31,410 nt of DNA, from NCBI GenBank assembly GCA_937916195.1, contig CALFTO010000105.1, positions 1 through 31,410 of the forward strand. Reading direction: 5' to 3'. The stretch comes from an uncultured Clostridia bacterium. GTDB taxonomy: Bacteria; Bacillota; Clostridia; Oscillospirales; Acutalibacteraceae. The notes beneath the pieces were generated by a model. The model ran no database searches. It was not told the origin of the DNA and worked only from the letters and a program-made list of their open reading frames with translations. This document shows positions 6,923 to 14,543 of the stretch, piece after piece (within the stretch, counting starts at the first letter, position 1; each line of letters starts with the position of its first letter). The translations under genes and the position numbers were made by a program.

Positions 6923-6956
6923 TTTTAACAAAACTTAAACATTTATGTGTTATAAT
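6923..6956 (+). promoter_or_regulatory. Two-component operon promoter with direct-repeat box
   Basis: The 22-bp box (6923-6944, core TTAACAAAACTTAAACA) is identical to that at 6130-6151. It ends 6 bp before an extended -10, TGTTATAAT (TATAAT at 6951-6956). No consensus -35 exists; the box occupies that place. This is the classic layout for an activator of the OmpR/PhoP family, so positive autoregulation is likely. Confidence 0.65.
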
Positions 6957-6989
6957 ACACCCATAAAGTGATAAAAGGGGTGTTGTGCC

Positions 6990-7661
6990 TTGTTTAAAAT
7001 ATTGGTTTTAGAAGATGACCGCGAATTAAATCGTACCGTATGTGCGTTTCTAAAAGAGAACGGATATGATGCAGTTGGGTGTTTGCACGCGGATTCCGCC
7101 TATGATGCAATGTACGAAGATGTTTTTGATTTAATCATTTCAGACATTATGATGCCTGAAATTGATGGATTTGAGTTTGCAAAAAGTGTTAGACGTCTTG
7201 ATAAAGAAATTCCAATATTGTTTATGACTGCCCGCGACGATATTTCTTCAAAACAGCGTGGCTTTAGAGTTGGCATTGACGATTATATGGTGAAGCCCGT
7301 TGATTTGGATGAGCTTCTGCTTCGCATAGGTGCACTTTTACGCAGAGCCAAAATCGCAAACAGCAAAAAGCTTACAATCGGTGATTTTTCAATGGATGCA
7401 GAAGAACGTACCGCTACACTTTGCGGTGAAGAAATACCTTTGACAGTTCGCGAATTCAACCTGCTTTATAAATTGCTTTCATATCCTAAAAAGACCTTTA
7501 CCCGTTCACAGCTTATGGACGAGTTCTGGGATAGTGAAACTACCTCAAGTCCCCGCACAGTTGATGTGTATATGACAAAGCTTCGTGAAAAGCTTCGCAA
7601 ATGTGATGATTTTGAAATTGTCACTGTTCACGGCTTGGGTTATAAGGCGGTGCTGAAATGA
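6990..7661 (+). CDS. OmpR/PhoB-family response regulator
   Basis: The 223-residue product has a receiver domain (1-120) with acidic pocket ED8-D10, phosphoacceptor Asp52 in IISDIMMPEIDG, Thr80 and Lys102 (VKP). A winged-helix DNA-binding domain follows (about 128-223), with LTVREFNLLYKLLS and the recognition segment TVDVYMTKLREKL. The start is TTG: no ATG fits, and AAAAGGGG lies about 9 bp upstream. The gene overlaps the histidine kinase gene by 4 bp. Its own promoter carries a direct-repeat box that this protein is the obvious candidate to bind. The signal is unknown; the short sensor of the partner and the small membrane genes around point to the cell envelope. Confidence 0.92.
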   Translation: MFKILVLEDDRELNRTVCAFLKENGYDAVGCLHADSAYDAMYEDVFDLIISDIMMPEIDGFEFAKSVRRLDKEIPILFMTARDDISSKQRGFRVGIDDYMVKPVDLDELLLRIGALLRRAKIANSKKLTIGDFSMDAEERTATLCGEEIPLTVREFNLLYKLLSYPKKTFTRSQLMDEFWDSETTSSPRTVDVYMTKLREKLRKCDDFEIVTVHGLGYKAVLK

Positions 7662-8713
7662 AGGGTAAGAGAAAAATTAAACGAAGTCTATTCGGTGTGA
7701 GACAATATTTGATTTTCTTCGCATTAGTAGCATTTGTTGTAACTTGCTCAATGCTTCTTTTCCTTAATACTGTAAATGTGGATTTAACAAGTATCAACTA
7801 CGGTGCAATTTATACTTTTGGCAATGTGCTTTTTTTAAGTCTTGTATTGTGTGTTGGTGATGTAATACGCAGAAAAATAACCGTTGAAAAGCCAGTTAAG
7901 AAAATTCTCGATGCAACTGAAAAAATCACAGATGGTGACTTTTCGGTGAGAATTGACGAGAAAAATTCATTTTCAACCCGCAATGAATTTGATGCAATCA
8001 TTGAAAATCTTAATAAAATGGCAGAAGAATTAGGAAGTATTGAAACCTTGCGCACAGATTTTATTTCAAATGTTTCTCACGAGCTTAAAACACCTCTTGC
8101 ACAAATGCAGAATTATGCGACACTTTTAAAAGCCCCCGATTTGAGTGAAGAAAAGCGTCAGGAATATGCAAAAGCAATAATGAATTCCACAAAAAGACTG
8201 TCCGATTTAATCACAAATATTTTAAAGCTCAACAAGCTCGAAAATCAGCAGATTTTCCCCGAATTCAAAGAGTATAATTTGAGCGAACAGCTTTGCGAAT
8301 GCCTTTTGAATTTTGAAACTGCTTGGGAGCAGAAAAATATCGAAATTGAAACGGATATCGCGGAAGAAATTGCAGTTTATTCCGACCCTGAGCTTCTTTC
8401 ACTTGTGTGGAACAATCTTCTCTCAAATGCCTTTAAATTTACCGAAGAGGGTGGAGCGGTTTCGGTCTCACTAACCGCAGATGATGACAATATTTATGTT
8501 TCTGTAAAGGATACAGGCTGTGGAATGACAAAAACAACTGGTGAGCATATATTTGATAAATTCTATCAGGGTGAAACTTCACATTCCATTCAGGGTAACG
8601 GCTTGGGTCTTGCCCTTGTTAAGCGTGTAGTTGATATTGTAAAAGCCGAAATCAGCGTTCAAAGTGAATTGGGTGTCGGCTCTGTTTTCACCGTAAAAAT
8701 GCGGAGGGATTGA
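7658..8713 (+). CDS. Membrane sensor histidine kinase (short, intramembrane-sensing type)
   Basis: The 351-residue kinase has two membrane helices (about 15-36 and 50-68) joined by only about a dozen residues, so there is almost no extracytoplasmic sensor. This is the layout of intramembrane-sensing kinases such as LiaS or BceS, which respond to envelope damage or to a partner membrane protein. Then come a HAMP-like linker (about 76-125), the phosphoacceptor H-box SNVSHELKTPLAQ (His141), an N-box WNNLLSNAFKF, a G1 box DTGCGM and a G2 box GNGLGLALVK. It overlaps the regulator gene (ATGA) and is followed at once by a gene for a multi-pass membrane protein, a possible sensing partner. Confidence 0.92.
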   Translation: MKGKRKIKRSLFGVRQYLIFFALVAFVVTCSMLLFLNTVNVDLTSINYGAIYTFGNVLFLSLVLCVGDVIRRKITVEKPVKKILDATEKITDGDFSVRIDEKNSFSTRNEFDAIIENLNKMAEELGSIETLRTDFISNVSHELKTPLAQMQNYATLLKAPDLSEEKRQEYAKAIMNSTKRLSDLITNILKLNKLENQQIFPEFKEYNLSEQLCECLLNFETAWEQKNIEIETDIAEEIAVYSDPELLSLVWNNLLSNAFKFTEEGGAVSVSLTADDDNIYVSVKDTGCGMTKTTGEHIFDKFYQGETSHSIQGNGLGLALVKRVVDIVKAEISVQSELGVGSVFTVKMRRD

Positions 8714-8714
8714 A

Positions 8715-9371
8715 GTGAAAAATTTGATTTGCACTTTTAAAAAATTCCTTACACCTCAAAACTCAATCCTCATAAGTGCCTTTATAAACACAGCATACGC
8801 AGTTTTTAACTTTTTTTCAGGCTGGTGCAATAATTCACCTTGGTTTATGTCGGTTGGCGGTTACTATTTGCTTTTGTGTATTATAAGATTTTTTCTTCTT
8901 AAGGTTGCAGACAGTGCGGGTAAGAAGTTTGCCGATGAACGAATGGCTTTTGAATTGAAAATATATCGCCTTGTCGGTGTCATAATGTTCATTGTTAATA
9001 TAGCTATGTCGGTTATGGCTGTGCAAATGATTTGGCAGGGCGGCGGTACGGTTCACTCTGACATTATGACAATAGCAATGGCGACATTTACGTTTTATTA
9101 TCTGACTGTTGCAATTATAAATCTGCAGAAATACCGAAAAACTACACAGCCTATAAATTCAGCCGCAAAAATGCTGAATTTTGCCTGTGCACTTATGTCG
9201 ATATTTACTTTGCAGTCAGCCATGATTTCTGCTTTTGGTAATGACGAATTATTCCGTCAGCGAATGAATATAGCAACTGGATGTGCGGTTTTTATTTTGG
9301 TTTTCGGTTTGGCAATCTATATGATTTGTCGGGCAAACAAATTGTTGAAGGAGATTAAAAACAATGGATAA
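8715..9371 (+). CDS. Multi-pass membrane protein in the two-component operon
   Basis: The 218-residue product has about six hydrophobic segments (around 18-36, 43-63, 85-107, 117-137, 152-172 and 184-205) and basic loops. It starts with GTG two bases after the kinase stop, with GGAGGG about 8 bp upstream inside the kinase end, so translation is coupled. No transporter or enzyme motif was recognised. Its position in the operon suggests either an output or an accessory sensor for the kinase. Confidence 0.78.
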   Translation: MKNLICTFKKFLTPQNSILISAFINTAYAVFNFFSGWCNNSPWFMSVGGYYLLLCIIRFFLLKVADSAGKKFADERMAFELKIYRLVGVIMFIVNIAMSVMAVQMIWQGGGTVHSDIMTIAMATFTFYYLTVAIINLQKYRKTTQPINSAAKMLNFACALMSIFTLQSAMISAFGNDELFRQRMNIATGCAVFILVFGLAIYMICRANKLLKEIKNNG

Positions 9372-9735
9372 CAATAAATTTTCATATACTTATTCAGCGG
9401 ACAGTCAGGACGAAATTGCAAAAATCCGCGAAAAATACTGTCCTCGTGAAGAAACAACACTTGAAAAAATCAAAAGACTTGATAACGGCGTAACCAATAA
9501 GGCTACAACGGTATCAATAATCATTGGCGTAATAAGTTCATTGGTTTTAGGCGTCGGAATGTGTTGCTGCATGGTGTGGACAGATTTTTTTGTACTCGGC
9601 ATTATTGTGGGTACAATTGGTATTGTCGGTGTGAGTATGGCATATCCCGTTTATAAAAAGGTGCTCACGAAAGAACGAATGAAAATAGCACCACAAATTC
9701 TTGCCCTAACTGACGAAGAATTACAGAAAAAATAG
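9364..9735 (+). CDS. Small two-helix membrane protein, related to the 6221-6589 product
   Basis: The 123-residue product has a charged cytoplasmic N-terminus of about 48 residues (Tyr/Asp/Glu/Lys-rich, with SADSQDEIAKIREKY). Two membrane helices (about 50-69 and 76-97) follow, then a charged tail (about 98-123). The helical part, VISSLVLGVGM...MVW...LGIIVGTIGIVG, aligns well with the second half of the four-helix protein at 6221-6589 (LVLGVGM...MVW...WGIIVGIIGIV). It overlaps the preceding gene by 8 bp and has AAGGAG, so it is translationally coupled. Function unknown; the shared module in two genes behind the same regulatory box suggests one physiological role. Confidence 0.8.
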   Translation: MDNNKFSYTYSADSQDEIAKIREKYCPREETTLEKIKRLDNGVTNKATTVSIIIGVISSLVLGVGMCCCMVWTDFFVLGIIVGTIGIVGVSMAYPVYKKVLTKERMKIAPQILALTDEELQKK

Positions 9736-9738
9736 AGT

Positions 9739-9769
9739 AAAGCCTTGAAACTTGTTGTTTCGAGGCTTT
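9739..9769 (+). terminator. Intrinsic terminator of the two-component operon
   Basis: A 13-bp stem (9739-9751 with 9757-9769, one T-G pair) has a five-base loop. The T-run is short, so efficiency may be moderate. Confidence 0.65.
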
Positions 9770-9863
9770 ATGTATGCTAACACCATTTGAATTGTTGCTT
9801 TCCTTGTGCAATATGATTAAATATGCAGACTAATTTTCTTGCATATTAGCCATATGGAATTTG

Positions 9864-9892
9864 TTTACATTGTGTTCAAAAATTGCTATAAT
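9864..9892 (+). promoter_or_regulatory. Sigma-A promoter of the lipase-like gene
   Basis: TTTACA (9864-9869), 17-bp spacer ending TGC, then TATAAT (9887-9892): both a -35 and an extended -10. Confidence 0.7.
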
Positions 9893-9927
9893 ATATTAGT
9901 AAAATTCTGTAAAAAGGGGAATTTGCT

Positions 9928-11766
9928 ATGAAAAAGTTTAAAAAGATAGTTGCTATTGTTATGGCAGTAGTTATGATGCTGTCATGTATGTCAATTCTGG
10001 GCTATGCACGAGATAAAGAGTTTATACCCACAATAATCATTCCGGGACTTTTCCAGAGTGAAACTCATCACTATGTAAATGGTGAAATTGAAACAGATGC
10101 AGACGGTAAACCTATTCCGGGACCATTCTATATCACTGTTTCAAAAGAATTTGTTGGTGCAGCACTTACAACAGCACTTGTTCCGATTGTTACAATGTTC
10201 ATTACTCAGCAAGATAAAGACCAGCTTGCAGCAAAGGCTTTCTCAAAGCTTGTTGGTGAATTGCTTATGGGTAAACAGCAGAGCGATGCTAACGGTAATT
10301 TCATTGACGATGTTCGTCCTGCAAATTATAACGGCAGTATTGTAAATGCAACTGAAGAACAGAGAACACAGATGCTTGGTCACTTCCCGATTGAAGAGTA
10401 TTTTGAAATAGCAGGTATGGAAAACCTTTATGTTTTCAACTATGTTTCAACAGGCAATATGATTAAGACTGCAAATGACCTTTATGACTTCATTCAGTTC
10501 GTTAAAGAAGACACAGGCTCATCAAAGGTTAATATTGTTCCTGTAAGCCAGGGCGGTTCAATTGCGAATGCTCTTATGAAGCTCTATGACGAAAAGAATA
10601 TTTCTCTTGCACGCGACATCAACAGAATGGTGCTTACAGTTCCTGCTCTTGACGGTGCTTCACTTCTTGGCGATTGCTACAGATATGGCTTCAATAAAAA
10701 CGAAGAGCTTCTTTATACATCAATGTTCCCGTCAGTTTTAGGTAAAGATGCATATCTTCCATATTTAATCAACATTCTTCTTCGTCTTATGCCGAATACT
10801 GACGTTGACAATCTTTTAGATATTGTTGCTGAAACGCTCATTAACGACCATTTAAGATATTCAACACTTATGTGGGGTCTTGTACCATCAGGCGATTACG
10901 AGGTTTGTCGTGATATGTATCTTGCAGGTGACGATATGGCAGAAATTCGTCGTCAGGCTGATTGGTATTATGACGCACAGCTCAATTCAGAAAACTATAT
11001 CCTTAAAGCAAGGTTTGAAGGCGTTGAAATCTTTGATATAGTTGACACTAATGTTGAACTTTATCAGCTTGCAGTTTCACACGATACAACACAGGCTGAC
11101 GGTATTATTCATGTTGCTTCAACATCAATCGGCGCATATTCAGCAGGTCTCAAGCAGAAACTTCCTGAAGATTACAAACCATACCGTAATTGCTGTCTAA
11201 TTCCATGGCATGACCATACTGACCCTGAAGGAATTATTGATGCTAATTCAGGACTTCTTCCTGATACAACATTCTATTTCAGCGGACAGAACCACGCAAC
11301 AACTGCTTCAAACGACGTTATTATGAGCCTTATCATCAAGCTTCTTACAGATGAAAGCTTTAAAAACGTTTATTCATATCCTGAGCAGTATCCACAGTTC
11401 AATTACAGCAGAGAAACATTGCAGCTTCGCAAAGATGTTGACGAAATGAGAGCTTATGATACAAGCACACTTTCAACTGCAGATGCTGAAGAGCTTAAGG
11501 GTGCTATCGCACAGGTTGACGCAATGCTTGCAATAAAAGTGGTTGATGCTGATGCTTGTAAAGCAGCAAGTGACCGTTTCTATGCAATCTATGACAAGAT
11601 TGTAAACGGCAATAATCTGTTTAGCGACAAGAACACATCAAAGACCTTGTATGTTGTTTCAAAGTCAATAAGTGATGCACTTTATTATGTTTATGGTGAT
11701 GCCGCATTCAGCGAAATGCCAATGTTGACATTGAATAAAATTTTGCCACACTTATTGCCACAGTAA
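9928..11766 (+). CDS. Secreted alpha/beta-hydrolase, lipase-like
   Basis: The 612-residue product has a Sec signal peptide (about 1-27, ending GYARD). IPTIIIPGLFQS (33-44) looks like the oxyanion-hole segment of lipases. VNIVPVSQGGSIANAL (201-216) looks like the nucleophile elbow, with Ser207 as nucleophile, but the first Gly of GxSxG is replaced by Pro. A His candidate is GQNHATTAS (about 457). The C-terminal 130 residues are mostly alpha-helical with no motif recognised. PGL plus SQGG suggests a lipase or acyltransferase; substrate unknown. It is a single-gene transcript with GGGGAA upstream, its own promoter and a strong terminator. Codon use favours CTT and GAA, like its neighbours. Confidence 0.75.
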   Translation: MKKFKKIVAIVMAVVMMLSCMSILGYARDKEFIPTIIIPGLFQSETHHYVNGEIETDADGKPIPGPFYITVSKEFVGAALTTALVPIVTMFITQQDKDQLAAKAFSKLVGELLMGKQQSDANGNFIDDVRPANYNGSIVNATEEQRTQMLGHFPIEEYFEIAGMENLYVFNYVSTGNMIKTANDLYDFIQFVKEDTGSSKVNIVPVSQGGSIANALMKLYDEKNISLARDINRMVLTVPALDGASLLGDCYRYGFNKNEELLYTSMFPSVLGKDAYLPYLINILLRLMPNTDVDNLLDIVAETLINDHLRYSTLMWGLVPSGDYEVCRDMYLAGDDMAEIRRQADWYYDAQLNSENYILKARFEGVEIFDIVDTNVELYQLAVSHDTTQADGIIHVASTSIGAYSAGLKQKLPEDYKPYRNCCLIPWHDHTDPEGIIDANSGLLPDTTFYFSGQNHATTASNDVIMSLIIKLLTDESFKNVYSYPEQYPQFNYSRETLQLRKDVDEMRAYDTSTLSTADAEELKGAIAQVDAMLAIKVVDADACKAASDRFYAIYDKIVNGNNLFSDKNTSKTLYVVSKSISDALYYVYGDAAFSEMPMLTLNKILPHLLPQ

Positions 11767-11777
11767 AATAATTAAAA

Positions 11778-11806
11778 CCCCGTAAGTAAATCTTGCGGGG
11801 CTTTTT
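11778..11806 (+). terminator. Intrinsic terminator
   Basis: A 9-bp stem CCCCGTAAG/CTTGCGGGG with a five-base loop is followed by CTTTTT. Textbook form. Confidence 0.88.
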
Positions 11807-11822
11807 AAAATGAGGGATTTTT

Positions 11823-12470
11823 ATTAAAACTTTTCAAAAAATACTGACTTGTATTCTTGTGTTATCAATGGTTTTTGCATTCTCTTCCTGCAAAGATGAT
11901 AATATAAAAGAAGAGCAGAGTTCAACTTCTACCTCAACAACCGAAAAAGAAAATACAACCCAAGAAGAGCCCACCAAATCTGACGAAACAACAGGCAAAT
12001 CAGACAAAAGTCTGGTAGGTGAGTGGGTTTATAACGAGATTGTGTCGCCACAGAATTTTTATACTGATTTTTATAACGCTGAAATTACAAAGACAAATAT
12101 AAAAATGAGAACCACATATAAGTTCAACAGCGACGGAACATTTAGCGTGGGTATCAGCATCGTGAATATAACCGAAGTTCGTAAAGAGTATCGTTCACTT
12201 GTGGTAGAAGCAGGCAGGGTGAAGATTGAATCGCAGGGTGGAATGCTCACTCCTGAAAATGTTCTCAGCTATGAAGCGTATGCAGATGAAATTCTTAAAG
12301 AAATCTGCACAGCACAGGAGGGAAAATACACAGTAGACGGCAATAAGATTGTTTATACAATCAACGGTAAATCTCATTATGAGACATTCACTCTTGATGG
12401 TAATAAACTTACACTTACGGGCTCGTCAAATTCAAATGAAGGATATCCTGTGAAATTGACAAAGAATTAA
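11823..12470 (+). CDS. Lipoprotein with lipocalin-like beta domain, apparent ATT start
   Basis: From ATT at 11823 the frame gives 215 residues beginning (M)KTFQKILTCILVLSMVF, a complete lipoprotein signal peptide with FAFSSC (Cys23). GAGGG lies 6 bp before this ATT. No ATG, GTG or TTG exists upstream before the in-frame TGA at 11811. The first ordinary start, GTG at 11859, would cut off the basic n-region and half of the hydrophobic core and has no ribosome binding site. After a Ser/Thr/Glu linker (about 33-60), LVGEWVYNEI and YKFNSDGTFSVGI lead into alternating strands ending YTVDGNKIVYTING...LDGNKLTLTG, the pattern of small lipocalin-like domains in Clostridial lipoproteins. No separate promoter is visible between the terminator and the start. 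Function unknown. Confidence 0.7.
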   Translation: MKTFQKILTCILVLSMVFAFSSCKDDNIKEEQSSTSTSTTEKENTTQEEPTKSDETTGKSDKSLVGEWVYNEIVSPQNFYTDFYNAEITKTNIKMRTTYKFNSDGTFSVGISIVNITEVRKEYRSLVVEAGRVKIESQGGMLTPENVLSYEAYADEILKEICTAQEGKYTVDGNKIVYTINGKSHYETFTLDGNKLTLTGSSNSNEGYPVKLTKN

Positions 12471-12477
12471 AATATAG

Positions 12478-12507
12478 AAGCCTTGAAACCACACAGTTCC
12501 AAGGCTT
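12478..12507. terminator. Bidirectional intrinsic terminator between convergent genes
   Basis: A 12-bp stem (12478-12489 with 12496-12507, one mismatch) is followed by TTGTTTTG on the plus strand. It is shared by the lipoprotein gene and the leftward membrane gene. Confidence 0.75.
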
Positions 12508-12518
12508 TTGTTTTGCTC

Positions 12519-13298
12519 TTATTTAATTTCTATTAACTCTTTTTCTTCTTCTATTAGTTTATTTATGTCTCGTTTACCTGAATGGTTATAGGGCTTAATA
12601 CGAAGACCTAAATACACAAGAAGTCCGCCCACAACATTGCAAAGTGTGTCTTCCATTGTGTCGATAAGTGCATATCTCATTGGGTCAAGCTCGGGTATTA
12701 CATTGGGGTGGGCAAGATGCGGATTGTTATAAAGTATTGCCGCTTCTTCCGCTAAAGCCTTTGACCAATGCTGGCTGTCACCGCCTGCAATCTGGTCGAA
12801 AGTGAATTCAAAAACCTCCCAGCCTGTACAGCCGAGGAATGACACACCAAGTGCACAAAGAATTGCAATGTTGACGTGCACATATTTACGGTCGCGCTTC
12901 TGAATGCAGCAAACAAGCTCATAGCCCATAATAACCGCGAATCCACCAAGAACTGTGTGAAGAATAATATCCCACGAATTTATGCTGTAATACCAGTTAA
13001 GGTAAGCACCGCCGAACGATGCACCCCACACAAGCGGAATAAGAATTGTCTGTATGTATGTGGGGAAATAGTAGAGCCAAGTTTTCTTTGGGAATACCTG
13101 CGAAACCTCCCACGCAAACATTGCAAGAAGATTTGCACCCGTCTGCAAAACCTGTTGAATATCGGGCTCGTCACGGCGAATTCCCAAGCCAAAAGCCGAG
13201 TCAATCATCGCCACAATCATAGTTATTCTGAAAATCCACCATAATATAAGCTCCCATTTTTTTGGGACACTCACAAGTCTTTTGAAATATTCTTTCAT
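12519..13298 (-). CDS. Multi-pass membrane protein, DUF2238/YjdF-like pattern
   Basis: The 259-residue product has about six membrane helices. Polar residues lie within or near the membrane: SWDIILHTVLGGF (about 110-122), TGWEVFEFTFDQI (about 158-170) and LIDTMEDTLCNVVGG (about 211-225). The D..xH..xG, W-E-x-F-E and D-x-x-x-D-x-x-x-N-x-x-G series resembles the DUF2238/YjdF family of bacterial membrane proteins of unknown role, in which these acidic and His residues are conserved. This is recognition by pattern only. GAGGTG precedes the ATG, and it is a single-gene unit with its own promoter. Confidence 0.65.
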   Translation of the reverse strand: MKEYFKRLVSVPKKWELILWWIFRITMIVAMIDSAFGLGIRRDEPDIQQVLQTGANLLAMFAWEVSQVFPKKTWLYYFPTYIQTILIPLVWGASFGGAYLNWYYSINSWDIILHTVLGGFAVIMGYELVCCIQKRDRKYVHVNIAILCALGVSFLGCTGWEVFEFTFDQIAGGDSQHWSKALAEEAAILYNNPHLAHPNVIPELDPMRYALIDTMEDTLCNVVGGLLVYLGLRIKPYNHSGKRDINKLIEEEKELIEIK

Positions 13299-13325
13299 AT
13301 TTACACCTCAAATCTACTAAAATAT

Positions 13326-13354
13326 ATGATAACTCAAATCTAAATAAAAGTCAA
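13326..13354 (-). promoter_or_regulatory. Sigma-A promoter of the membrane-protein gene
   Basis: Minus strand TTGACT (13349-13354), 17-bp spacer, TATCAT (13326-13331). Confidence 0.6.
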
Positions 13355-13384
13355 ATTGAAGAAAATGGATTTAAGTGAAAAGTG

Positions 13385-13425
13385 CAAAGCGCAAAATGCA
13401 AAGTTAAGGGTCTGCGACGCGATTT
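13385..13425 (+). repeat. Heptamer-array element, copy A
   Basis: Three exact 7-bp units, CAAAGCG CAAAATG CAAAGTT (13385-13405), run directly into the core AAGGGTCTGCGACGC (13406-13420) and GATTT. The same core, also directly behind 7-bp units, occurs at 15859 and 20026. An oppositely oriented array with matching unit sequences is found at 14544-14571 beyond the next gene. Confidence 0.8.
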
Positions 13426-13451
13426 CATATATTTCACCAATATGGTCGTAG

Positions 13452-13471
13452 GGCGGGAGCTTGCTCACGCC
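13452..13471. repeat. GC-rich hairpin in an AT-rich intergenic region
   Basis: GGCG-G-GAGC / GCTC-A-CGCC forms an 8-bp stem with one internal mismatch and a TT loop. It is preceded by GGTCGTAG. It lies 24 bp after copy A of the heptamer element and before the promoter at 13484. No T-run follows, so it is not a terminator. It is probably the remnant of a dispersed intergenic repeat. Confidence 0.45.
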
Positions 13472-13483
13472 GTTAATTTATGC

Positions 13484-13512
13484 TTGCCAAATAATGTGAA
13501 TAATGTTAAAAT
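13484..13512 (+). promoter_or_regulatory. Sigma-A promoter of the acyltransferase gene
   Basis: TTGCCA (13484-13489), 17-bp spacer ending TGT, TAAAAT (13507-13512), an extended -10 type. Confidence 0.6.
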
Positions 13513-13551
13513 AAATTTGTAATTAAATTCAATCCCCAAAGGAGTTCCATT

Positions 13552-14493
13552 ATGAGTTTAAAAAAGTTTCTTGATACAGCACTTTGCAGACCCGAAGAGG
13601 GCGATACTGTTGAATATTTCAACCTGAAAGCAAGAGTTTCAGGTAATGTGCTAACAAATGCTACAACTATTCCCGCAGGCGGATATAACTATGAAGCAGA
13701 CATCACGAAATTCTGGGATGAATTTAAAGCCTTGAAAAAAGAGGTTGATTATCCGCTTTCTTTCAACACATTAATGCTTCGTGTGCTTGCTGAGGGCTTA
13801 AAGGTTGCACCCCGCCTTAATTCACACCTTGAGTATAAGGCAAAATCCTCTTGTGGCAGACTTATCGTGAAAAAGCATATTGATGTTGCCGTTCCCGTGT
13901 TTATGGAGAGTGGCGAAACATTCCCGATTAAACTTCGTAATCTTGAAGAAAAAAATCTTAAAGAAATTTATGAAGAAATGGACAGACTTTTGACTGTTCT
14001 CAAAACTACCGATGTTGACCGCGTGCTTTTCGACGTAATCGCACAGCGCGTTATCGGCTTTGTGCTCAAAGGCAAAATCGGTATGGCACTTTCGCAGGTT
14101 GTAACAGGTTATTTTGGCAAATATAAGGTTGCTTCTTTTGCGGGCATTTTCAAGCACGCAGACCGTGACCCTGAAAAGTCACTTCAGCCATATGAACTCA
14201 ACGAGGGTACAGTTTGTCTTACAAACTTGGGCTCAATCAGTGCAGGGCTTCCCGGTAATGTTACATACGCACCTATTCTTTATCCTCAAAGCTTTATTAT
14301 GGCAATCGGTGCAGTTCAGGATAAGGAATATGTGTTCAAAAATGAAAAGGGCGAAATTGAAATCGGTACAAAGAAAATGTTGCCCATAAACATTATGTTT
14401 GACCACAGAATTGGCGGATTTGGTGATGTTGTTCCGTTCCTTAAAACTATCAACAATATCTTTGAAAACCCCGAAATAATTCGTGAATGGTAA
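13552..14493 (+). CDS. Stand-alone E2-type (2-oxoacid dehydrogenase / CAT-fold) acyltransferase
   Basis: The 313-residue product has the catalytic domain of dihydrolipoamide acyltransferases and chloramphenicol acetyltransferases. Features are VDYPLSFNTLMLRVLAEGLK (66-85), RLIVKKHIDVAVPV (about 103-116), a central NLGSIS (225-230) and the C-terminal active-site motif FDHRIGGFGD (283-292, catalytic His285). The usual HRxxDG is HRIGG here: the residue that is Asp in most E2s is Gly. There is no lipoyl domain and no subunit-binding domain, and no E1, E3 or lipoylation gene is nearby, so a role in a dehydrogenase complex is doubtful. Acyl transfer from CoA to an unknown small acceptor is likelier. 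AAAGGAG precedes the ATG. Confidence 0.78.
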   Translation: MSLKKFLDTALCRPEEGDTVEYFNLKARVSGNVLTNATTIPAGGYNYEADITKFWDEFKALKKEVDYPLSFNTLMLRVLAEGLKVAPRLNSHLEYKAKSSCGRLIVKKHIDVAVPVFMESGETFPIKLRNLEEKNLKEIYEEMDRLLTVLKTTDVDRVLFDVIAQRVIGFVLKGKIGMALSQVVTGYFGKYKVASFAGIFKHADRDPEKSLQPYELNEGTVCLTNLGSISAGLPGNVTYAPILYPQSFIMAIGAVQDKEYVFKNEKGEIEIGTKKMLPINIMFDHRIGGFGDVVPFLKTINNIFENPEIIREW

Positions 14494-14511
14494 AAAACAG
14501 TAAATAATAAA

Positions 14512-14543
14512 AATGCCTGTCAAGCTTTAACTTGGCAGGCATT
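14512..14543. terminator. Bidirectional intrinsic terminator
   Basis: A 13-bp stem (14512-14524 with 14531-14543, one wobble) with a six-base loop lies between the convergent acyltransferase and phosphoribosyltransferase genes. An A-run precedes it and CGTTTTG follows. Confidence 0.8.

Noticed and set aside
12876..13244. 122-residue open frame antisense to the membrane-protein gene
   Set aside because: No ribosome binding site, no plausible domain, and it lies wholly inside a well supported gene.
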